From: Aphrocallistes beatrix
Taxonomy: Eukaryota > Porifera > Hexactinellida > Sceptrulophora > Aphrocallistidae
NCBI GenBank assembly: GCA_963281255.1
Contig: OY725505.1
Location: forward strand, 1-64,000
DNA length: 64,000 bases
Reading direction: 5' to 3'
The position numbers and the translations under genes are program-made. Below are positions 11,209 through 21,047 of this stretch, one piece after another. The first letter of the stretch is position 1, and each line of letters starts with the position of its first letter. Below the pieces are notes generated by a model. The model was not told where the DNA came from, did no database searches, and saw only the letters and a list, made by a program, of their open reading frames with translations.

Positions 11209-12571
11209 CTATCTCAGTCCCAGCTTCTTCTTCTCCACCGTCTTCTTCCGGACAACGTCCAGGGTCCGCTCCTTCCAGACACTCTTGCGCAGCTTGACCG
11301 GTCTGTTCCCGATGTACTTCCCGTTCACGTCCTTCAGGGCGGACAGGAAGTCCTTCGGGTCCTTGAAGGAGACGAATCCGTAGCCTTTGCTCTTGTGCGA
11401 GCGCTTGTCTCGGATCACGCGCACCTTCTGCAGCGACTTGAACTGGCTGAAAGCTCTGTACAGAATCTCGTCGTTCACTTCGTTCCCGAGGTCTCCGCAG
11501 AAGATGCGGTAGTCCTCTCCGTCCCACTCCTCCATGCTGTCGTCGTACCAGACCTGTCCGGCCGCCGCGCGCAGCAGTTTCTTCTGCTTCTTGTCCAGCC
11601 GTTTCAGTCCTTTCTTCTTCCTGAACACGACCCCGCCCCCATTGCCGGCAGAGCTGGGTCCCTCCCTGCTGGCTCCGGCCGCCTCCTTCTTGCCTCCTAA
11701 CAGAGTGCATTACACAATAGTACAGCGGTTCCCAACCTTAGAGGTCCACAGAATAAAAGAGAATGCTAAGGCAGCGGTTTTCAACATTTTTGAGCTGTGG
11801 ACGGACCGCTTATAAAGATTTCTGATCTTCTGTGGACCACTAAGGGGTCCATGGACCCAGGTTGGGAACCACTGTGCTAAGGGGTCCACAGCCAAAAAAA
11901 GGTTGAAAACCGCTGCAAAAGTATAGCGACCTACCTGCTCCTGTGTCTGGCTGGGAGTGGCTCGCCTGCACGGAAGAGGGCGTGAACGGCAGCTGTTGCT
12001 TGAGCTGTGTGGGAATGAGTGGGATCTGCGGTCTGGGGAGGCAGTAGGGGGCGAGGGGCTGAGGGGCGATGAACGGCTGGGACACTACCTGCGGCAGGAG
12101 GGGCGGTTGGTAGGCAGGGAGACCCGGGAATGAGTGCTGGTAACTCGCGGCATTCGCGTTGCTAGCTTTCGGTGCAATCTTGTTAGATGGCGGCTGTATA
12201 ATCGCGTCGGAGTTTCCAGTGTTTGAGGGTTGAAGGAAGGGATGCGTGATGTGTTGTGTAGAGGTGTGAGGGGGAGGAGCTGATGTGAAAGTGTGTGAAT
12301 CGGGGATAATATGCGCTGAAGGGAAAGGAGGTGGCGGTGGGAGGTTGTGAGTTTGGGAGTTGGCGGGAGGGGGTGGGGGGGTTGCAACAGGCTGGAATGA
12401 ATGGGAGAGATGGGGCGGAGGATTCGTGTTAGGTTGGAATGGGTAGAATGGGACGGGCGGTGGGGGGTTGATATCTGAACGGAATGTTTGAGGGGGAGGG
12501 GGCCTCTCTAATCCAGACATCACCTCCTCCTCGAAACGCGTTAGCTCTTGCTCCAACTTGTCTCGGTTCAT
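11209..12571 (-). CDS. RBM42: RNA-binding protein 42
   Basis: Two exons, 12571-11935 and 11696-11209 (GGAGCAG|GTAGGT donor, CTGTTAG acceptor, phase 1), give 374 residues. The N-terminus (EQELTRFEEEVMSG) matches the short conserved helix of RBM42, followed by a long Pro-rich stretch. The C-terminal RRM, residues about 275-353, has RNP2 IFCGDL and RNP1 KGYGFVSF. It is preceded by the conserved FRKKKGLKRLDKKQKK basic segment and WYDDSMEEW, both hallmarks of RBM42. Family role: mRNA binding and spliceosome-associated splicing control. The intron is almost filled by two nested small transposons. Confidence 0.95.
11723..11915. mobile_element. hAT-like MITE (outer) in the RBM42 intron
   Basis: The ends are inverted repeats, CAGCGGTTCCCAACC at 11723 and GGTTGAAAACCGCTG ending at 11915, of the Charlie-like CAG(T/C)GGTTCTCAACC type. 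Flanks CAATAGTA (11715-11722) and CAAAAGTA (11916-11923) form an 8-base target duplication with one mismatch. Without the inserted inner copy it is only about 80 bases and has no coding capacity. Confidence 0.85.
11772..11874. mobile_element. hAT-like MITE (inner), nested in the outer copy
   Basis: Inverted ends CAGCGGTTTTCAAC and GTTGGGAACCACTG, flanked on both sides by a perfect 8-base duplication TGCTAAGG (11764-11771 and 11875-11882), as expected for hAT insertion. It lies inside the outer element, so it is the younger of the two. Confidence 0.92.
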
Positions 12572-13020
12572 TATAGCTCTATCTAATAATGTATAACAGA
12601 ACTATCGAATCAAATCCTTATTCACTGGACTGAGTTATTGTGTTACAGTACACCAAAGTGAAATCGTAGAATCTATAGACAAAAGTTTAACTTTGTTTAA
12701 TTTTCTCTTTTATAATGGCTTTTGTGCTCAAAATAATCTGCTATACAAGTTCTAGAGCTTATTTATATGTATCTGTAGGTGTTGTGAACACAATCACACA
12801 CGTATTTACAATGCTACATTGATAGTTGGCATTAATTAAAAGGCATACAAATACATGTATTAATTTAGAAATTTATTAATTCGTTGCAAAAATCAAATTT
12901 AGTAAAAGTTGGAGTTTTAACATTTGCAAGATCGCGCATACGCATGTTTAAAATTCTTACTCGATAAATTCTAATTGATTGGTTGTTCATACTAAATCAC
13001 AGCTCTTATAATGCAATGTG
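12572..13020. other. AT-rich spacer between RBM42 and the STAND gene
   Basis: It must hold the RBM42 promoter and the 3' end of the upstream minus-strand gene. TTTATT on plus near 12867 would be a polyadenylation signal for the latter. No further gene seen. Confidence 0.5.
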
Positions 13021-15615
13021 TCAATACACGAAGGGTTTTCCCTCTGCGGTTGTTAGCACATCTCCCGCCTGCTGCTTCAAGCTCACATAGCCCTGCTTGT
13101 CCCCTGACAGACTCTTCAGCAGCGCTTTCAGGTTGTACAGCTGTGCTAAGTCAGGATTGTCCCGGGAGTTCCCCATCGTCTTGCCCATGTTGTCCGCCAT
13201 GTTCAGGAGTTTGTCCGCGTAGGTGTGCGCGCCCAGAGCGATGTACACGTGTGCCAGCTCCACCATTGAGCTCAGCACCAGAGTCTGGATGCGGATCTGC
13301 CCGAGGCTGAAAGTTGTCTGCGCGGCGGCCACGTTGAGGAGGGCGAGCGACTTCTCGAGACAGGTTTTGCTGACGTCCAGCTTCTTCTCGTAGGACATCT
13401 CCACGCCGTACTTGTAGAGGAGAGTCCCGTACTCCACTTGCTGCGGGGCTGTCAGCTTGTTGATGGCTCGTTCGTACAAGTTAGCAGCTTGTTCATAGTA
13501 CGCGTGTCCCGTCTTCGTGTGCGTTTGTAGCAAGGATAGTTCGCCTAATTCTTTGTACGTCTTGGCTAGCTCGACGAGAGGAGTGGCAGTGTTGGACTCC
13601 TGAGTGCTTGCAACCTCTCTCAGCACTCTCACAGCTGATGTGACGTCATCTTCTTGTCTGAGCCGCGCCGCTCTCAACCTCATAACTCGAATTCTATCCT
13701 CGGACGCAATCGGTACATTCTCTCTCAGCAGATGGTCTCCATGCTGAGATATGAGTCTATGCTTCGCTTGCTCGCCCTCGTTTTCGAAGTCCTTGGTCAG
13801 TGCATGCGCGATTCTATGCAGCAGGGATAGCGTGTGCACTGAGTTGGATTCAGACACTCCGGCCGACTTGCTGACTCCTGGCAGGCCCGCTCTGTACTTG
13901 AGCAGGTGCAGGGAAGGATTGAAAGTGGACAGTTTGCTGAGGAGAGATGATGCGTGGAGGGATCTCGCTCGGTTCACAGTTCTCTCCTCCATCTGTGGAA
14001 TGGTGCGCTGCTGAAACAGCTTCCGAGCTAAGCTGTTCAACTCATCGCTGCAGAATTTCACACTCTCGAATCCATTGGAAGGGTCTTGTTCCCATCTGAA
14101 TAACGGTGATTCCTTCAACACCTGTAATGCGGTTGGCATTTCTACTCTGTTGATGGTGTTTTGTTGTTGTTGTTGTTGTTGTCTTTTCAGCAATTCCATC
14201 ATTTCTTTCCTTTTCTTCCATGTGTGCTTTATGAACTCCCAATATCCCATCTCAGATTCAGGTTTGACATCCAAATCTCTCAGTTCGGATCCATTGTCCG
14301 ACTCATTTACTGATCCTTTTCTTTCTTTCAGCTGTTCTTGCAGTTCGTAAAACGGAAACTGCAAGTACGCGATCAGCGTAGAGAGAGGCAGAGCATGCGT
14401 GGGACTTAACCTCGCGAACAAATCGACGGAATGTTGATTCAATCGATTGGACGCAGAGAATACTGTGAGTGTTATCTGTTGCAACTTATGTAATGTATCT
14501 AGGTCTGGGTATCCCATGCTTTCTAAGTCCCCTCTAAACTCCTTAGGAAGTTGCTGATGTAACGAACTTATCATGGAATGTAGATCTTCCCCTGTAACAG
14601 AAATGTTCGTCCCAGTGCTGAGTAATGATATGCAATGACAAACGAGGGAAAACGCTTCGAAATTCGTAGGAATTTTCGAGAATAAACTTGCAAGTTCTTC
14701 GCTGCTTACTTTGTCGATTCCGAATTGCTCTGCCCAATTCATTAGTTTATCTTGGTCCAACTTTTTGGTGTCGAGGTTTATTTCCAGTTTAGCATTTCCT
14801 GCTATCGGCTGTCTAGAAGTAAGAATGGAAAAAGACGGCGGATCCCAATGCTGCTTTGAGAACAGAACCGCATTTTCCTGAACACTTTGGCTCGTAGCAT
14901 TTTCTATGATGCAAACGACCTGTTTCCTTTTCAAACGTTGGTTCAATGCACTCAGAATCTCTGCTATCTTATCGCCACTCATTGCATTAGACATCTGCGA
15001 CTGAGGAATCTGCAGTAAAGCAGCCGATCGAAGCAAGGACTTCAGCAGACCATCTTTGCTGGAAAAGTCCAGAGTCAGTACGTGGACGTCAGAGCGATAC
15101 AGCCGCTTCTCTCTCTGCATCAACGCCTCTGCGACCTGTCTAGCGAGCTCCGTCTTGCCTGCTCCCCTCCCCCCGACTATGGACACGGCCCTCGAGCTAG
15201 AGAACCTAAGACCGGGCAGCTGCTCTGCTATCAATGCTACTTCCTCCTCCAATGCAAACACGGGGTGATGTGGGGTGGGCGGTAGGCTAGGGAAGAGCGC
15301 TCGATTCCCAAACTTGGCAGTTCTACGCTTGTTCTGTGTCCATTCCACTAAGCTCGCCACGCCCACCACCAGCACGCACACGAGCAGTGCGATCTGTGTG
15401 AACGGATTCTCGTCGAGAAAGCGCTTGATTCTCCCAGGAATGGAGACCTTACTCGCTTCAGCGTTTGTAGCTACGGAGCTTGCATTTCTCGTGTCACGTA
15501 GCATTACCTGACTTTGCAATGGAGACTTTCTTGTAAGCAAAGCCCGCGACACTCTGACAGCTCGAAACGGTGCCAGTAGCAAGTAGCGATTCATTTCTAT
15601 TCCGAGTCTATTCAA
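13021..15615 (-). CDS. Membrane-anchored STAND-type P-loop NTPase with TPR-like C-terminus, possibly mitochondrial
   Basis: One uninterrupted 864-residue frame. The first 45 residues are rich in Arg/Leu/Ser and poor in acids, like a mitochondrial presequence. A hydrophobic span follows at residues 73-91 and then a basic stop (QNKRR). The NTPase core has Walker A GGRGAGKT (148-155), a Walker B-like strand VVCIIEN (234-240) with Glu where Asp is usual, and ILTSR (264-268), the sensor strand of NB-ARC/AP-ATPase proteins. A winged-helix-like region and a short poly-Gln run (about residue 486) come next. The C-terminal 200 or so residues consist of paired helices with repeated Ala/Tyr/Leu patterns, as in TPR or kinesin-light-chain repeats. 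Family knowledge: STAND NTPases are usually signalling scaffolds. Location and function here are inferred; I know no named orthologue. Confidence 0.8.
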   Translation of the reverse strand: MNRLGIEMNRYLLLAPFRAVRVSRALLTRKSPLQSQVMLRDTRNASSVATNAEASKVSIPGRIKRFLDENPFTQIALLVCVLVVGVASLVEWTQNKRRTAKFGNRALFPSLPPTPHHPVFALEEEVALIAEQLPGLRFSSSRAVSIVGGRGAGKTELARQVAEALMQREKRLYRSDVHVLTLDFSSKDGLLKSLLRSAALLQIPQSQMSNAMSGDKIAEILSALNQRLKRKQVVCIIENATSQSVQENAVLFSKQHWDPPSFSILTSRQPIAGNAKLEINLDTKKLDQDKLMNWAEQFGIDKVSSEELASLFSKIPTNFEAFSLVCHCISLLSTGTNISVTGEDLHSMISSLHQQLPKEFRGDLESMGYPDLDTLHKLQQITLTVFSASNRLNQHSVDLFARLSPTHALPLSTLIAYLQFPFYELQEQLKERKGSVNESDNGSELRDLDVKPESEMGYWEFIKHTWKKRKEMMELLKRQQQQQQQNTINRVEMPTALQVLKESPLFRWEQDPSNGFESVKFCSDELNSLARKLFQQRTIPQMEERTVNRARSLHASSLLSKLSTFNPSLHLLKYRAGLPGVSKSAGVSESNSVHTLSLLHRIAHALTKDFENEGEQAKHRLISQHGDHLLRENVPIASEDRIRVMRLRAARLRQEDDVTSAVRVLREVASTQESNTATPLVELAKTYKELGELSLLQTHTKTGHAYYEQAANLYERAINKLTAPQQVEYGTLLYKYGVEMSYEKKLDVSKTCLEKSLALLNVAAAQTTFSLGQIRIQTLVLSSMVELAHVYIALGAHTYADKLLNMADNMGKTMGNSRDNPDLAQLYNLKALLKSLSGDKQGYVSLKQQAGDVLTTAEGKPFVY

Positions 15616-15840
15616 TTAGTCTACCCTTAAATTATAATTCTGCAATTCTACTGCTTTGTTGATATTAAGTGTATGTTATTTATCAGTAAGAACTCATCAA
15701 AATGAACAACAGTAACTACGCTGAAAACTAGTAAAACAGACTTATGAAATTATAAAATACATTCAAAAAGAGGATAGGCGTAGTTCCGCACTGAGGACCC
15801 TGATCCCCGATTCAAGAGAAGACAGTTCGGAGCTGGGGAC
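15616..15840. other. Short spacer
   Basis: 225 bases between the 3' end of the triple-Ubl gene and the start of the STAND gene, both minus strand. Nothing beyond expected UTR and promoter sequence is visible. Confidence 0.5.
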
Positions 15841-18800
15841 TTAGAAGCTGGCGATCTGGTTGTATGTCGGGGCCGGAATCGGAGTGCGCATTCGGAATAA
15901 GATCGTTTCGCCGGAAGAAATTCCGTATTCGCTGAGCTTCTTATAGTTCTCCAGGGTTTGACTTTTGTAGAATAGATCGAATTGCGACTGGTGAATGTGC
16001 TCTTTGTTGGAGAGCTGTAGCTTTATCATCTCCACTGAGTCCTTCCCTTCTACATCGAACTGGTGCTTCACTCCTGTTGGAATTATTAAAATCTAAATTG
16101 ATCCAATTTGAACCTTACCAACTCACCAGAAGGACAGACGATGTTGATAGGAAATGAGCCCACGAAGCAGACTTCCAGGCGGATGCTGTCTCCTTCCCCG
16201 ATCTGGCACTCGGCCATCCTCTTGTCGTCGAGGAGGATGTTCTCTCCGTGTTTCAGCATCTGCTTGTCCACCGAAATGCTGCTCTGCTCGTAGATCCGCT
16301 CCTTCACGTAGCGAATGCGCGTGGCTGGAGTGACCTCGAGGGTGAGAATGGTCTCCTTCTCGATTAAAATCTTGATGATGTAAGTGACAATGGCTCGCAC
16401 TTCCAGCTCCAACCTGTCTTTGTTCGCAACGCCGTACTCCAATAGAGTTGCAGCGTCTGCCAACTCGATTCCCTTCCACTTTATCGCCTGTGTTAAAGTT
16501 CCATAAACCAGTATTGGAGTATATTTGTATATTTAATCATTAGTTTCTTGATAGAACGAAGGAGCTCCTAACTCTATGACGTTATATGACAAAAGGAATC
16601 TCATATTTTGCTAATTAATATCGGTTAAAGTTTTTATGATGTCAATGCAAGGCTACGCATTTCAGGATTAACTTTCTCATCACAACATCAGCAATTTCAG
16701 ATATTGCAACTGCAGACGACTCACCAATTCTGCAATCTTGAGGTGCTTGTACTTCTCTGCGAGGTGGTACTTGAGCTCGTGTATCGTCGTTATCCGCATT
16801 AAATTCTGTACGTTTATCATGCGCGGGGTGGTCCCTTCTGTGCCTCGGGTGAATGTGATCTTTATCTCTATCGTCTCCATCGCCTCGGTCGGTGAAAAGT
16901 TGAGGTGTGCTGTGTTCTTAACCACAGTCGAAATGCCTAGCATAAATCGCTCGTCATTATGTGTACAACACTTACAGATTGAGGCCTGTGTTAACTTTTT
17001 ATCAAATATTTTCGAGTCTCTCGTTAAATTTTAGTTCTTTTAACTCTAGTAATGTCCTTTGCAACCATCTGAGCGCACTCAACACATCAAAGAAGCCGCT
17101 ATCATCACCTGATCAAAGTTCATATGTTCGATTTAGAATACGTAAAATACGTAAAAAACGTTGCTCCGCGCAAAACAGTGTTACAATCAAGGTAGATATC
17201 AGACAGGATTAATCTGGTTAAACTCACTCAGAATCCGAACCATCTCTTTGAGAGTTTCAATTTCCTCAATTGACTTTTCCGATTGCTTGGAAGTTTGGTC
17301 TAACATATCCGTTTTGAAGCTCTCAACAATTCTGTCTATATTTCTCGTGTGATTCTACGAAAAGTAACAAGTTTGGATCACATTACACTTACAAGGCTAG
17401 AGAGTTCTATTGTAACTCTAGCTCTGTTAACAGAGCCGAACTAATCTATTTGTCTGACACTTCAAATTAATCAAACAACAACATCGTCATCAATTACCTC
17501 GAGCTTATCATCGATTTGTTGAGTCATTTGTTTGTGCGCCTGTATATTTTCCAACTTAATCTCCTCAACCAGTCTGGACTCCTGATCCGTAGCAACAACT
17601 TCGCTCGCAGCAGTTTCTTCTCGCTAGAAGTGCGGAGTCATATTTCAATAGAGTTCGAACTCTTTTTGTTTAGGCTGCTTAAGTTCATAGGAGCAGACTA
17701 TACTGAGTTAAATCCGGCTACCTAGCGCAATCTACTGCAAGTCATTCAAGTTTCACAAACTAATCAACGCCAACGCTCTAGATATAGCACCACAAAGGTA
17801 AACATTGATTACAGAAGTTACAGAATACCTTCAAATTGAGCAGTTCTCGCTGGATCATCTCAGTATTCTCCTCTTTGCTTCTCGTTAATTCTTCCTTCAG
17901 CGATTGCATCTCAGTCTTAACTCTGGCCAATTCCGCAGTTTGCCTCCTCCTCTCTTCCTCATACTCCTCGTGTCTATGATGCAACGATTTAGAATGACGT
18001 AATATTTTATAAATTTAGCTAATAACCTAGTTTGTCCCTTTACAAGCTCTTGCATCTCTATTGCATCAGCAATGGAGAGAGCATCACGAGTTTGTAGAGC
18101 AGTGACCTAGTTCAGTTAGGGCGTGGCATTCGTAGAATTAGTGCCTTGAGTAATTAATTTTAATTAATTATGGAATGGAGAGGAAGATACGTCGATGATG
18201 CCTGGCACGACGCTGGGCGGAAAAGAAAGCAGAATTTCAACGTTCAATTGCTTGTTTAGCTTTTTGGGATTAAATTTGCAATTAGAGGTTGCAGATATTC
18301 AATCAGCGATTTCACTCTCGTTATGGCAGTGTACGTATCCCGTTTGTACATCACGCATTTGACCCAGCGTAAGCATTCCCTACATAGCTCATAATTAGAT
18401 TTGAAATTATAGAACATGTTGGACTAAGCTACTTTATTAGAGTGCAGAGAACAGACACGTAACTCAATCCATCAATGAAGGCATTACACTGTTAATTAAA
18501 CAAAAAACAAACGTCTACACACGACAAAGCTGTGTAGTAACTTGAGCTGAAGAGATGTCGACCACCTGAGGGTCAACATTTGACTACTTCATGCTGCACT
18601 CAGTGTTGTAGCATTTGTTATTGCAAATGCTAATCTAATTAAACTGTACCATTATACTCTAATTTGTTATTGTAAACAAACCCTTTTGCTGTGAAGCTAT
18701 TATGTTACAATCTTGCATTTGAATATTCCACACTCTTTTCTTACTCGTTTAATTTCCTTCTACTTAATCTGAGCATTCAGAGGGTTTATGATACATAATT

Positions 18801-19577
18801 GCTTACACAGAATGCAACTAATTTGCAATGTTTATCAACAGAGATGCATAAATTAGATAATTGGGTCTAATTAGGAAAGAACTAAGTTTAAATCGAATAT
18901 TATCGACTCGAAAAGTAACATCCTTTCACAAACACCTGTAACTTCCGCACGCACAATATAGATAATTTTCCCTGACGATTTTACTCATGACTTGTTCGCG
19001 AGCAGTTGATAATTAGGACATGCATGATCAGGACATCGACGAACGAATCATGCGCGCATTCAACAAGCATGAGCAGAGCTACTCAGGTCGAGTTTAGCAA
19101 TGGAATGTGTTGATGCGACCGTTTAATTTAGAGTAATTATCCCCATCAAATTGTATTATAATAACCTCAGTGTAATCAATGAAATTATGATGTGCAAAGT
19201 TTTCTATGGAACTGTTATTGGGACAAAGATTTGATTTTGTAAGTTGTTTTTCAGTGAGAATTGTACAAACCGCTCTGCGCGACAAATTTGTATTGAACAA
19301 CCACAAATATTAAATTTAGCTATGAGCGTCAACTCACCCAAATCCATTTTGTGCTATTAGTGGGATATCTTTGTTTACTAAAAAATAAAAAAATATTTGT
19401 TTAAATTTAGATCAAGTTTTTTAGTAAATCATCGATTCTTCCTAGGAACCTACCTTGTACGGTGTTGTAAGGATTATCTCGCTTCCTTTCCTCCGTCTCT
19501 CCGTTATCGAACGAGTTATCTAATCGCTGTTTGTCTGTCTTCTTCGTAGCTTTACCTTTTGAAACCCTGCTTCCCAT
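15841..19577 (-). CDS. Coiled-coil protein with three tandem ubiquitin-like domains and a myristoylation-like N-terminus
   Basis: Ten exons: 19577-19454, 19377-19338, 18212-18191, 18106-18027, 17973-17829, 17623-17498, 17354-17228, 16936-16725, 16487-16127 and 16073-15841. All junctions are GT-AG and in phase, giving 489 residues. The start MGSRVSKGK has Gly2 and Ser6, an N-myristoylation pattern. Residues about 89-221 form a strong coiled coil (HEEYEEERRRQ, LKEELTRSKEEN). Then come three beta-grasp-like modules: about 242-328 (TIEIKITF..IHELKYHLAEKY..IKWKGIELAD), 327-400 (KILIEKETILTLEV..DKQMLKHGENILLDD) and 403-480 (INIVCPSGG..DLFYKSQTLENYKKLSEYGI). None ends in the GG needed for conjugation. 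Exon 3 is only 22 bases; it is chosen because it alone restores phase between exons 2 and 4 and has a strong acceptor. I do not recognise a named family. Confidence 0.75.
18213..19337. other. Large intron of the triple-Ubl gene
   Basis: About 1.1 kb, AT-rich, between exons 2 and 3. I see no convincing additional exon, RNA gene or element with terminal repeats in it. Confidence 0.5.
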
Positions 19578-20715
19578 CTATATAGCAGAAATCTGCTTAG
19601 AACCAGCGTGGGCAGAATGAAATATCAGTTTATGCAACACTGATACACCTCTCAGCTTATGCGCTGCATTAAATTAGTGACTTGAGTGCAATTCAGTGGT
19701 CTAGGTACTGGGCGGTCAGCTTAATTGTAATCTAATTATGCGTGTGGAATATGTGCACTGAGACAGAATCACTGATTTGAATAAACCAAAATAACTTATC
19801 TAAGTCTTGCCTGAAAGACTCGATTGGCTTGTTACTCACTTTCAAAAATAGAATCGCGTCTTGAACTGAACGACAGAGTTGGTACAAATTGTGTAGTGGT
19901 TGTCATTCAGCTCTTATATAAACAGCTCAACGACATGAATGGATCGTCGTAAGTGCTTATTTTTAAAAAAATAAATATCGAATTTCTCAGTGTAGGCCTT
20001 GGGTTGAAAAGTGCTGAGCTTGGATCAGCAAGGAACTAGTGATAATCAAGCTCTATTACAGCTATGTGTGGTAATCGATATCCACATTTCTCTCAGAAAT
20101 ATACGCTAACGCGAGTAGATGACTGCCTAATGAAGGATGCATGAGATGGACAAATTGCATTTTGGAACATACACAAAGACATAATCATATTCAAAGCTAC
20201 GTTATGATTTCAAATATACATCTAATCTAAGACTCTTCTGTAGTTGCTCTACACTTAAATAGCATAGTCACTGTTAACAGCGCCATCGTGATAGAGCATC
20301 CACTGTTCTTATCCATGGTCCATTTTACCATTTTATTATTAGAACACAATAGAGCTTTATCATATCCGTTTGATCTTCTGCCAGGCATAGACAAGAATAA
20401 ATATAGTTCTATGGATCGTAGGCAATGGCCTACTTAGTATGGCAAATATGACGAATTCTGTGAGATCCAGTTCATAACAATTTATACATTTCGAATAATT
20501 TGACGCAAAGTGTATCCTATTTATAGGAGGTAGGCCTGGAGTTGTGCCCTTTGTGAGTTCGGGAAGTTCTTCAGGGGATGCTACTTAGTGGGCCGAACTC
20601 AGATTTTTCATAATTCCTATACTTATTACACATAAAAGGGATTGATGGTCGCATAAAATGACTCAAAATCTCTGGAATCAGGATTCAGTCTAAAATCCCA
20701 GATACTTGCAAGTAC
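19578..20715. other. Upstream spacer of the triple-Ubl gene
   Basis: AT-rich with no gene recognised. It lies between a minus-strand gene (left) and a plus-strand gene (right) and so must contain at least the former's promoter. Confidence 0.45.
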
Positions 20716-21015
20716 AGGCCTCTCAACCTGTCATTTACCCAAATCGTGAGATATGGTTAAATAGTATTACGAACAGTGGTTCTAAATCGTGAGATTATAG
20801 TGAGTAATGGTCTCATATGACATCAAACATCATGAGACACGACGAGATGGTGAGAGTTGAGAGGCTTGAAAGTGTGCTAGAAAGGCCTCTCAACTCTCAC
20901 GATTTCGTCGTGTGTCTCACGATTTAGAACCACTGTTCGTAATACTATTCTCCCAAATCTCACGATTTCTCACTTGCCATCACACGATTTAGTTAAATTC
21001 CAGGTTGAGGGCCTG
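20716..21015. repeat. Foldback element with long inverted arms
   Basis: Outer ends CAGGCCTCTCAACCTG and CAGGTTGAGGGCCTG are inverted repeats. Inside, the segment ATAGTATTACGAACAGTGGT..AAATCGTGAG (from about 20761) recurs inverted at about 20920-20965, and GACACGACGA..GAGAGTTGAGAGGC pairs with GCCTCTCAACTCTC..TCGTCGTGTGTC across a very short centre near 20875. The whole can fold into a hairpin with arms of more than 100 bases. It has no coding capacity. A target duplication is not clear. Confidence 0.8.
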
Positions 21016-21047
21016 CTATAATCACCTGTGAATAGGCGCAGGGTAGT

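Noticed and set aside
13011-13310. Plus-strand frame over the end of the STAND gene
   Set aside because: Antisense shadow; Cys/Ser/Pro composition reflects the complementary coding strand.
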